Source: Virgibacillus dokdonensis (GTDB taxonomy: Bacteria > Bacillota > Bacilli > Bacillales > Amphibacillaceae). From it: a stretch of 64,000 nucleotides of DNA. Below are positions 51,300 through 58,358 of the stretch, in pieces. The translations under genes and the position numbers were made by a program. The stretch's first letter is position 1. Each line of letters opens with the position of its first letter. Under the pieces are notes generated by a model, which saw nothing but the letters and a program-made list of their open reading frames with translations, was not told where the DNA came from and did no database searches. The stretch is from assembly GCF_900166595.1 (NCBI RefSeq), contig NZ_LT745763.1:288285-352284 (forward strand), written 5' to 3'.

Positions 51300-51534
51300 A
51301 GCCTCAGATGACTTGTTAGAAAAGTTTCGTTATGCTAGAATCCCACCCTTATATCATAAGGTGGAGGGCTTGTGTCTTTAGACGTGGGAGTCAGTCTCAA
51401 TCTTTACCGTATTCACTACAGGATGAGAGACACATGAATGAATAGTAGGCGTATTTCACTAAATAAATTTTGTATGTGAAAAGAATATAAAAAAAGCGCC
51501 GTTGCATATGCGCTCATATTTGTTACACTATAGA
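51300..51534. other. Region downstream of the sigma-factor gene
   Basis: A hairpin CCACCCTTAT/ATAAGGTGG (51343-51364, one bulge) lies about 45 bases after the stop and may end the transcript, although no T-run follows. Nothing else is seen before the repeat at 51535. Confidence 0.35.
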
Positions 51535-51607
51535 AATTTTAAGCTTTATCGTATAAGAAAACTACTCTCCTACCATAAGAATTGGCGATAAGCTCTGTTT
51601 TTTTAAG
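51535..51607 (+). repeat. Family 1 small dispersed repeat, copy f
   Basis: ACACTATAGAAATTTTAAG, CTTTATCGTATAAGAAAAC, TACCATAAGAATTGGCGATAA and GCTCTGTTTTTTTAAG follow the family order with a shortened middle and a decayed terminal hairpin. Confidence 0.6.
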
Positions 51608-51627
51608 TAGCTAAACGTCCTTATTAT

Positions 51628-52314
51628 CTAACTTTTAAATAGCTTTTTCAACGATTGTATGGTATCAGTAAAAAAGATTATGGTAATAAGACCAGTAAAC
51701 AAGAATGTATTTGTTAAAGGATCATCGAAAATTAAAACGCCTACTAGTATTAGAATCATTCCTATATAAAAACCAGGGTCAGAGAATTGGTCAAATAATT
51801 CATCATCGTCAATGCTAATCGTTTTTTGCATTTGTTCATCTCCACGAATCAACTCATCAATCGTTATGTTAAACAGATCACTAATACGTATTAAATTTTG
51901 GATGTCAGGGTAGCTTTTATTCGTTTCCCATTTATAGACGGCTTGGCGAGAAACATGTAACTCTTTAGCCAATTTTTCTAATTGTCTAGGAAATTATAAA
52001 ATTTTGCAGCTGTGGATAAACTAACTAAGTTATTTAGCCACGTCCGGCTCCAGCGCCCAGCAACTAGGCGACTTCACGAAATCGCCTTACGATAAGTCAT
52101 CATCGGTTCGTTCTAAATAGGAAGGCCGACTAAAGACGGGCTTGCCGCCCAACGCCGGCATACTCCTGTTGCAGGAGCATGATTCCTAAAACTTTAGTTG
52201 ATTCGTTCCACTCGCTACGTTGCTAACCGGGCGCTTGCGCCTTTGTTCTGACCAATCTCGTTCCATCCTACATTTTTTTAATTTCTCTCCAAAAGCATTT
52301 GCTTGTTCTTCCAT
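51628..52314 (-). pseudogene. XRE family regulator gene split by a family 2 repeat
   Basis: The N-terminal codons are at 52314-52243 (MEEQANAFGEKLKKCRMERD, then WSEQ), preceded by a ribosome site AGAGAGGTG. The rest resumes at about 51984 with LEKLAKELHVSRQAVYKWETNK and continues through SYPDIQNLIRISDLFNITIDELI, a linker and two membrane segments to the stop at 51628. Between them lies family 2 copy C, inserted inside the helix-turn-helix. The 114-residue remainder lacks part of the DNA-binding domain. The original protein was a membrane-anchored XRE regulator of about 140 residues. A target-site duplication is not obvious. Confidence 0.8.
51985..52246 (+). repeat. Family 2 dispersed repeat, copy C (full length, inside the XRE gene)
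   Basis: The left end is CTAGGAAATTATAAAATTTTG; then TAGCCACGTCCGGCTCCAGC, CAACTAGGCGACTTCACGA, CATCATCGGTTCGTTCTAAA, GACGGGCTTGCCGCCCAACG, TACTCCTGTTGCAGGAGCAT and the right end GGGCGCTTGCGCCTTTGTTC. It is nearly identical to copy B, so insertion or homogenisation is recent. It shows that the element can move into genes. Confidence 0.82.
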
Positions 52315-52627
52315 GTCCATTCACCTCTCTTACTTTTAGTGTAAGGGATGAAGTGATAATAAGGAAGGAACTTATGGTTGAAAACTGTTAACTTATAGTT
52401 TACAGATGGAAAGAGCACTACTTTAAGCTACAGAGGTAAGAGAAAAGTGATTTTTATATCATGGTCGTTTTCACTTGCGTTCATGTTCGTATGCATGTTT
52501 GATATGAAGTTCTATAATGAAATAGCATGTTAGGCTGCCTATCATCACATTTTTTACTAATAATTCATTTCCTTCGTAGTGACTAATCCGTTATAATTTA
52601 GGAGAACAAGTTTTGCAGGAGGTTAAC
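52315..52627. other. Intergenic region between the broken XRE gene and the next small gene
   Basis: It carries the ribosome site of the XRE gene (52321-52330). The rest is AT-rich with no recognised element. Confidence 0.35.
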
Positions 52628-52963
52628 ATGTTGGAATGTTGTTGTAAATCTGGAGAGACAAGAGAGTTATTATTAGAGGCGGATATGGCAGACCCTATTT
52701 GGTGTAAGAGTTGTCGCTGTAATTTAGATATGGGGGATTTACCTCTTTCTAAGGAGTTAAAAAACGAATTAGAAACATGGGCTTCCAATTATGGAACGTG
52801 GATAAATTGGGAAAAAGATACATTACTACCGCATGCTGAAAAACAAGTAATGATGTATAATAAAACAGGATATCGCTTATTGCGTAAACTACAATCTGAG
52901 CTACCTTCTCATTATTCCATTCAATTTATCCCTTCGACGGTAGAAGAATATGAAACCCTATAA
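52628..52963 (+). CDS. Unknown small cysteine-rich protein
   Basis: This 111-residue soluble protein begins MLECCCKSGETRELL and has WCKSCRCNLDMGDLPL (about 26-41). The two Cys clusters could bind zinc. The C-terminal half is helical and ends in LPSHYSIQFIPSTVEEYETL. The start is ATG 52628, with CAGGAGG 5 bases upstream. It lies 24 bases before the next membrane-protein gene and may be co-transcribed with it. I do not recognise the family. Confidence 0.7.
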   Translation: MLECCCKSGETRELLLEADMADPIWCKSCRCNLDMGDLPLSKELKNELETWASNYGTWINWEKDTLLPHAEKQVMMYNKTGYRLLRKLQSELPSHYSIQFIPSTVEEYETL

Positions 52964-52987
52964 AAGTTTGCAAAGGGGATTGTTTTC

Positions 52988-53596
52988 ATGGAAACATTAT
53001 TAATGATTTTCGTATTATTAGCGCTTGTCTATTATATTTTTCGGATTATCCAAGTGACTGTGAAATTAAAACAAGAGCATGTTTTTCCATTAACGAAAGA
53101 AGAAAGAAGAACGATTCGGAAGCATCCGCGAAAAATAACTGCTCCACCAACTGTTGAAGGACAGAAATTAGGTTTATTAGCTAATCTGGCGTTCATGTTT
53201 TTTATCGCTTCCATGTTTAGCATTGTTTATATTACAGATGTATTCTCCTGGCATCAATATTTATTTATGTTATTTTTTTTAATGTATGCTTATTTCATGT
53301 TGCCATTAAATTTGGTTGCGGTGAAACAGGATGGCATATTAATTGGTACACGTTTTCTTTCATGGAAGCATATTCATTCTATAAAAGCCGTAGCAATAGA
53401 TAAAAATCACAAGTTTTATGGCCATTCTTCAGATGCTAATATAGGTTTCGTGGTGAAAATAAAATATACATTTGGTTTTACTTCCTTTGTCGTTACATCG
53501 GAAAAAACGTTGAAACAATTATTAAAACTTTGCCAAGAGCACGTTACAGTAGAAGATGAGATGCACACATCTGTAAGTGAATCTAAAATAAAGTGA
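52988..53596 (+). CDS. Unknown membrane protein with a PH-like C-terminal domain
   Basis: The 202-residue protein has one N-terminal membrane segment (TLLMIFVLLALVYYIFRIIQV) and two more at about 65-110 (LLANLAFMFFIASMFSIVYI; YLFMLFFLMYAYFMLPLNL). A soluble tail follows with KQDGILIGTRFLSWKHIHSIKAVAID, a strand pattern like small membrane-anchored PH-like (bPH) domains. AAAGGGG stands before the ATG. The function is unknown. Confidence 0.68.
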   Translation: METLLMIFVLLALVYYIFRIIQVTVKLKQEHVFPLTKEERRTIRKHPRKITAPPTVEGQKLGLLANLAFMFFIASMFSIVYITDVFSWHQYLFMLFFLMYAYFMLPLNLVAVKQDGILIGTRFLSWKHIHSIKAVAIDKNHKFYGHSSDANIGFVVKIKYTFGFTSFVVTSEKTLKQLLKLCQEHVTVEDEMHTSVSESKIK

Positions 53597-53710
53597 CCCG
53601 CTGCTTATACCTTTACTTTTCAGCACGATATGTAAGGGTATATCTACTATGTATTGTGCTATACTACTGGATTTATCTATGATGCATCATTCAAGGCTTG
53701 GAGGAATTGT

Positions 53711-54223
53711 ATGAACATAGCTATCTCCATAGTTGGAGCTATATTTATACTGTCTTTTCTGCTTTTTTCTGTTTGGATATTTATTGCTGAGAGAAAAGAT
53801 GTAAGTTCCGAAAAAAAGAATGTTTTTATCATTTCTTTCGTTTCATTTTGTTTAGCGCTCATTGTAACGCTCGTCTTTGGAGCTGGTATATTTATATTAC
53901 TTGGCTCGATTAAAATGACAAATACATTTTTTGATTTGGATTTAACTATAAAGCAAGTTGGGTTTATATTTATCGGGTATCTTCTCTTTCTATTTACGAT
54001 TGACAATGTAATAAAATTAGTAGTTAAAGCGATCGTTGGGAAAAATTTAGCTAATCCCTTACTTCTTCTACTTATTCGTATTTTCACTTTGCATATAATT
54101 GGTCTTTTTATTGGCATTCATCAAACGAGTAGCTTCCTGATTGCTACTGTAGTCGCTCTGTTTATTTTCTTGATAGAAATTTATGTTATTTTATGCGAAC
54201 AGGATAAGAACGAAGCTATCTAA
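53711..54223 (+). CDS. Unknown membrane protein with four predicted segments
   Basis: The protein has about 170 residues, with hydrophobic segments near 3-25, 38-65, 82-105 and 115-160. It ends in a short charged tail CEQDKNEAI. I chose ATG 53711 because GGAGGA ends 5 bases upstream. Polar motifs are few (AERKDVSSEKKN; GKNLANP). No family is recognised. A convergent hairpin separates it from the SDR gene. Confidence 0.62.
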   Translation: MNIAISIVGAIFILSFLLFSVWIFIAERKDVSSEKKNVFIISFVSFCLALIVTLVFGAGIFILLGSIKMTNTFFDLDLTIKQVGFIFIGYLLFLFTIDNVIKLVVKAIVGKNLANPLLLLLIRIFTLHIIGLFIGIHQTSSFLIATVVALFIFLIEIYVILCEQDKNEAI

Positions 54224-54238
54224 TACTCTATGCAAATA

Positions 54239-54270
54239 GCCATGTAGGAAAGTGTTTTTCCTTACATGGC
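54239..54270. terminator. Bidirectional hairpin between convergent genes
   Basis: GCCATGTAGGAAA pairs with TTTCCTTACATGGC (one bulge). It is centred between the membrane-protein stop (54223) and the SDR stop (54285) and probably ends both transcripts. Confidence 0.65.
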
Positions 54271-54284
54271 CTATAAGTGAAAAG

Positions 54285-55076
54285 TTAGCTCCCGACGGAA
54301 ACAGTTTCTGGTAATGTGCTACCGCCATCAATAACAATTTGTGTACCTGTGATGTAGCTGGATTCATCAGAAGCTAAGAACGCTGCAAGTTCACCGACTT
54401 CTTCAATTTTACCAAGACGTCCTAAAGGAACCCCGCTTGCTATTCCGTCAATGACTTCTTGCGGATTATCTGGATTCGTTTCTTTTGCCATTTGTTCTGC
54501 CATAGGAGTTAACACATAGCCTGGTAAGATAGCATTCACAGTAATATTATCAGGAGCTACTTCTCTAGCTAATGATTTTGTGAAACCAAGAATGGCTGCC
54601 TTCGTTGTTGCGTATGCGGTTTCGCCAGGATCAGCTACCATCGTTCCTGTTACAGAGGAAAGATTGACAATTCTACCTTGCTTAGCTTTTTTCATATGCG
54701 GCAAAACAGCTTTTGTTACATTCCAAACGCCGTTAATATTAATGTTGAAATGAAAATCTCTTGTTTCATCGTCCATATCTTCAAAATTTGCTAATCGAAC
54801 AACGCCTGCATTGTTAATGAGAGCATCTATACGCTCATATTTTTCTATAACTTTATCAATTCCGGCTTTTACATCTTCGTTATTTGTAACATCCACTTCT
54901 AAAGCCATCGTTTCAAAGCCACGTTCTGTTAATTCTTTCGCAGTATCATGCACTTGCTTGGAGACATCTAACAAAATAGTAGTAGCGCCATGTTTGGCTA
55001 GAACTTCAGCAATACCCTTTCCATTCCCCATTGCTGCACCTGTAACAATTGCTATTTTACCTTCCATTTTCTTCAA
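54285..55076 (-). CDS. SDR family oxidoreductase, UcpA-like
   Basis: This 263-residue short-chain dehydrogenase has the cofactor motif VTGAAMGNGKGIAEVL (TGxxxGxG, about 10-25), NNAGVVRLANFEDMDDETRDFHFNININGVWNVTKAVLPHM, and the catalytic Ser and YxxxK in NLSSVTG...PGETAYATTKAA. The C-terminal SYITGTQIVIDGGSTLPETVSVG agrees with E. coli UcpA as remembered. The substrate is unknown. The start is TTG 55076: AGGAGG ends 8 bases before it, while the first ATG (55067) is 17 bases away. Confidence 0.9.
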   Translation of the reverse strand: MKKMEGKIAIVTGAAMGNGKGIAEVLAKHGATTILLDVSKQVHDTAKELTERGFETMALEVDVTNNEDVKAGIDKVIEKYERIDALINNAGVVRLANFEDMDDETRDFHFNININGVWNVTKAVLPHMKKAKQGRIVNLSSVTGTMVADPGETAYATTKAAILGFTKSLAREVAPDNITVNAILPGYVLTPMAEQMAKETNPDNPQEVIDGIASGVPLGRLGKIEEVGELAAFLASDESSYITGTQIVIDGGSTLPETVSVGS

Positions 55077-55344
55077 AATAATTACCTCCTCATTAGGATG
55101 ATGCGTTAATACCTTTAGTATAGCAAATATTAGGATGGGCATATGGGCTTAATTCTTAAATATTTGTTAACGTTTCCTTATTATTCATATGGAATGAGAA
55201 GATGTTATGATGAACAATTAGAATCAATGAAGGGGTTCACATATCTTTCACATGCTTAATAGTAATTGTTATCGTATAATAGTATTGGGGCATTAGATTT
55301 AATTTATGCGTTTGAACTTTGGAGGAGACCTTAATTTGGGTGCG
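55077..55344. other. Intergenic region upstream of the SDR gene
   Basis: TATAAT at 55275-55280 is a possible -10 box on the plus strand with no clear -35. GGAGGAGACC at 55321 resembles a ribosome site but no frame of more than a few codons follows. Nothing else is supported. Confidence 0.3.
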
Positions 55345-55440
55345 TGAACGTGCATTTCAATCTGTAAGGATGCATGAAAACCCTATACAAAGACTTGTAA
55401 GCCTACAATGATCAATATATAGGGAAATGCGTCGTTTTTT
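55345..55440 (+). ncRNA. Candidate structured RNA with terminator-like end
   Basis: Three nested or adjacent stems can be drawn. GCATTTC (55352-55358) pairs with GAAATGC (55424-55430); CCCTATA (55381-55387) pairs with TATAGGG (55418-55424, sharing one base); TTGTA-AGCC-TACAA is at 55395-55408. The structure ends GTCG followed by TTTTTT. It lies in a non-coding stretch about 180 bases before ctaB. It could be a leader or a small RNA. It was drawn by eye, so chance folding is possible. Confidence 0.35.
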
Positions 55441-55517
55441 CCTATGAAACGTCATGTTCTATGTTTAAGAGAGCCAACATGGTTTGAAATTAGTAAACAG
55501 GTAACATATATTATTTG

Positions 55518-55606
55518 TACTATAGGAGAATTTTTTTTAGGCTTTATAATGAAGCAAAACGACAGCCATTGTCATAATGGCTTGGCGATAGCCAAGTTTT
55601 TCTAAA
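55518..55606 (+). repeat. Family 1 small dispersed repeat, copy g, directly before ctaB
   Basis: TACTATAGGAGAATTTTTTTT at the left, GGCTTTATAATGAAGC, then GCCATTGTCATAATGGC and CTTGGC-GATA-GCCAAG followed by TTTTTCTAAAGG. Both hairpins are intact, and the last resembles a rho-independent terminator. The ctaB ribosome site (AAGGGGAAGAGAG) begins at its right edge. Confidence 0.7.
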
Positions 55607-55622
55607 GGGGAAGAGAGTTATC

Positions 55623-56543
55623 ATGATTTTGGAAAATAAGCAGGAAAGACCAAGGCGAAATTGGGCAAACATTTTGTCAAAAACGATTAAAACGGGGATT
55701 ATTCGCTCAAATCTGATCCCGATGTTTGCTGGTTTTACTTTGGCTTTATATACGTATCAAATTAGTTTTATGGAAAAGTTGCCGGATGTTATTTTTGCTT
55801 TGCTTGGTGCAGCCTTAGTTATTGGAGCTGCGGGTGCTTTTAACAATTTATATGATCGAGATATTGATGCAATTATGGAAAGAACCAAGCGAAGACCTAC
55901 TGTAACAGGGGAAATAAAACCAGCTATTGTACTGTTGCTGAGCGTAATTATGGCGATCAGCGGGATTGCATTATTAGCGTTAACAACGTGGTTAGCTGCA
56001 CTATTAGCTTTCTTGGGGCTGTTTTTTTATGTCGTTCCATATACGATGTGGAGCAAACGAAAAACGGTATATAATACAGAAATAGGCAGTATTTCCGGTG
56101 GGATGCCTCCACTCATTGGATGGGCAGCTGTCTATCCAGATATTACCCATCCCGCCATCATCGGTTTATTTATTGTAATGATTATTTGGCAAATGCCGCA
56201 TTTTTATGCAATAGCCATTCGAAATCATAAACAATATAAAGCTGCAAAAATTCCTATGCTTCCTGTTGTAAAGGGTGTGCAACGCACCTACATTCAAACG
56301 AACGTTTATTTAATTATTATGATTGTAATTAGTTTCTTATTTGGTACATTAAGTATCGGGCTAATGTTAGTAGCACTTTTGTTAAGTGTAGGTTGGTTGA
56401 CACTTAGTGTGTATCGCTATAACAAAGTGGATTCAGAGAAGTGGGCAACTTCCATGTTTCTGTACTCCTTAATCCATATGACAGTGCTTTTTTCTACCAT
56501 TATTATTTATTCATTAATGGGAATTGTGTTTGAGCTCTATTAA
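55623..56543 (+). CDS. ctaB: Protoheme IX farnesyltransferase
   Basis: This 306-residue UbiA-family membrane enzyme makes heme O for heme-copper oxidases. The Asp-rich prenyl-diphosphate motif NNLYDRDIDAIMERTKRRP (about 74-92) and HFYAIAIRNHKQYKAAKIPMLPVVKG (second Asp-poor loop as in CtaB/CyoE) are clear, with about nine membrane segments. In B. subtilis ctaB precedes ctaCDEFG and is divergent from ctaA. Here an SDR gene and a CNNM gene flank it, so it may be a stand-alone or second copy. A terminator-like repeat lies about 15 bases before its start. Confidence 0.94.
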   Translation: MILENKQERPRRNWANILSKTIKTGIIRSNLIPMFAGFTLALYTYQISFMEKLPDVIFALLGAALVIGAAGAFNNLYDRDIDAIMERTKRRPTVTGEIKPAIVLLLSVIMAISGIALLALTTWLAALLAFLGLFFYVVPYTMWSKRKTVYNTEIGSISGGMPPLIGWAAVYPDITHPAIIGLFIVMIIWQMPHFYAIAIRNHKQYKAAKIPMLPVVKGVQRTYIQTNVYLIIMIVISFLFGTLSIGLMLVALLLSVGWLTLSVYRYNKVDSEKWATSMFLYSLIHMTVLFSTIIIYSLMGIVFELY

Positions 56544-56968
56544 ATGTTTGAGATTCGATGAAGGAAAAAGGGCGGTTCATATCTATTATAAATGATGTGG
56601 TTTCTAGTATAAAAGCAATGATGCATAAAGACATGATTAAAAATCGACTGATTTTAAAAGGTTAGTTGTTTATACCTCTGTTGTACAGTTACGTGTTAGT
56701 AAGCAGATGACAAGTCACTGTATCACTATTTCCAAGCGAGTATGATCTTCAGCTTGGATTTTTTGTACGATCGGAAACAATTGAATGATAAAGTCCACGA
56801 TGTCATATGAAATTTTATCGAAGGATTGGAAATAAAAGCTTAATTACAGGTAATAATGGGAATATGTACTATACTATGGCAAAATATAAATAAAGACATT
56901 GCACGACACTTTTAGTATAGATAGCTGCTTTCCCCAAAGAAGGCAGATGAAAAAGGAAAGGTGTAGAA
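56544..56968. other. Intergenic region between ctaB and the CNNM gene
   Basis: Apart from the terminator at 56731-56764 nothing was recognised. AAAGGAAAGG precedes the CNNM start. Confidence 0.35.
56731..56764 (+). terminator. Terminator downstream of ctaB
   Basis: TCCAAGC (56731-56737) pairs with GCTTGGA (56752-56758) and is followed by TTTTTT. It lies about 190 bases after the ctaB stop. Confidence 0.65.
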
Positions 56969-58306
56969 ATGGATAATTTGGCTGTATCGATCATTATTCT
57001 TCTGGTTTTAATTATTGCAAATGGTATCTTTGCAATGACAGAAATTGGAATTGTTACATCAAGGAAAATAAGATTAGAACAAAAAGTAAAGGAGGGAAAT
57101 AGCAAAGCTAAAACAGCCCTTTATTTGGCCGAAAACTCTAGTGAGCTTCTATCTACCATTCAGATAGGGATTACATTGATTGGAATTATATCTGGTGCCT
57201 TTGGTGGTGCTGCCATTGCGGATGATGTGAGTGTTTATTTGAGCGAAATTCCTTTTTTAGCACCTTGGAGCAGGGAGATTAGTATGGTACTTGTCGTTAC
57301 ATTGACAACTTTTTTAACGCTCGTTATCGGTGAACTAACACCAAAGCAAATTGGCTTAACAAATCCGGAGAAAGTAGCACTTGCTGTGGCAAAACCGATG
57401 TATTTCTTTTCAAAAGTTGCCAAACCGTTAATCTGGATACTAGATCAGTCCACAAAACTCGCCCTCAAGACACTCGGAATTAAAACAACCAATGAACCAG
57501 ACGTAACAGAAGAAGAAATTCAACAAATGATTGAGCAAGGTGTTCATAGTGGTAGTATTGAGGAAATTGAGCACGAGATGGTCGATCAAATTTTTTATAT
57601 GGGCGATCAGCGTCTGAGTGATATATTAACACCGCGAACGCAATTAACTTGGATAGATATAGAAAGTAGTTTTGAAGAAAATATGGAAATCATTAGTCAA
57701 AGTGAGTTTTCACGCTTTCCTGTTGGAAAAGGGAGCTTAGACCACTTTTTAGGTATTATACATACGAAAAAAGTGTTTTCAAAATTACAATCAGCAGAAG
57801 CATTCTCGATTGATGACTGTATTGAAAAAGCGTTGATTCTACCGGAACATGTAAAAGTCTTTAAGGCTTTGGAAACGTTAAAAGAATCAGGATATCATCA
57901 GGCTGTTGTTGTAGATGAGTATGGAGGTGTCGAAGGTTTTGTAACGTTAAATGATATTATGCAAGTTATTGTTGGTGAAATACAGACAGAAGGAGGTAGG
58001 GAAAGGGCTACAATCATGCAGCGTGATAATGATTCATGGCTTGCAGACGGTCAAGTTCCATTTGATACATTTTTGCGTTATTTCGATTTAGAAGATGAAA
58101 TGGATGATGATGTTATGAAAGATACATCCTTCCAAACACTAGGTGGTTTTATCACGAGCGAAATAGGTAATACTCCAATAGAAGGGAATAGTGTTTTTAT
58201 AGCTAATTTGAAATTAGAAGTAGTCGATATGGATAGCGTACTTGTCGATAAACTCTTAATTACTCGACTAGAAGAAACAGAAGTAAAAGAAGAAGATAAC
58301 GTATAA
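56969..58306 (+). CDS. CNNM/CorC-HlyC family protein (DUF21, CBS pair, transporter-associated domain)
   Basis: The protein has 445 residues. An N-terminal DUF21 membrane domain (about 1-190) includes NGIFAMTEIGIVTSRKIRLEQKVKEGNSKA and VIGELTPKQIGLTNPEKVA. Then come a CBS pair (about 205-335; DILTPRTQLTWIDIESSFEENM, VVDEYGGVEGFVTLNDIMQVIVGEI) and a CorC_HlyC domain (about 345-430; ADGQVPFDTFLRYFDLEDE). Relatives act in Mg2+ or cobalt homeostasis and resemble haemolysin C by name only. The gene lies 52 bases before a Ca2+ ATPase, suggesting a divalent-cation unit. Confidence 0.93.
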   Translation: MDNLAVSIIILLVLIIANGIFAMTEIGIVTSRKIRLEQKVKEGNSKAKTALYLAENSSELLSTIQIGITLIGIISGAFGGAAIADDVSVYLSEIPFLAPWSREISMVLVVTLTTFLTLVIGELTPKQIGLTNPEKVALAVAKPMYFFSKVAKPLIWILDQSTKLALKTLGIKTTNEPDVTEEEIQQMIEQGVHSGSIEEIEHEMVDQIFYMGDQRLSDILTPRTQLTWIDIESSFEENMEIISQSEFSRFPVGKGSLDHFLGIIHTKKVFSKLQSAEAFSIDDCIEKALILPEHVKVFKALETLKESGYHQAVVVDEYGGVEGFVTLNDIMQVIVGEIQTEGGRERATIMQRDNDSWLADGQVPFDTFLRYFDLEDEMDDDVMKDTSFQTLGGFITSEIGNTPIEGNSVFIANLKLEVVDMDSVLVDKLLITRLEETEVKEEDNV

Positions 58307-58358
58307 TACATTTTTGACAATATAACTGCAAAACTGAACAAGCAAGGAGAATTTGGAG

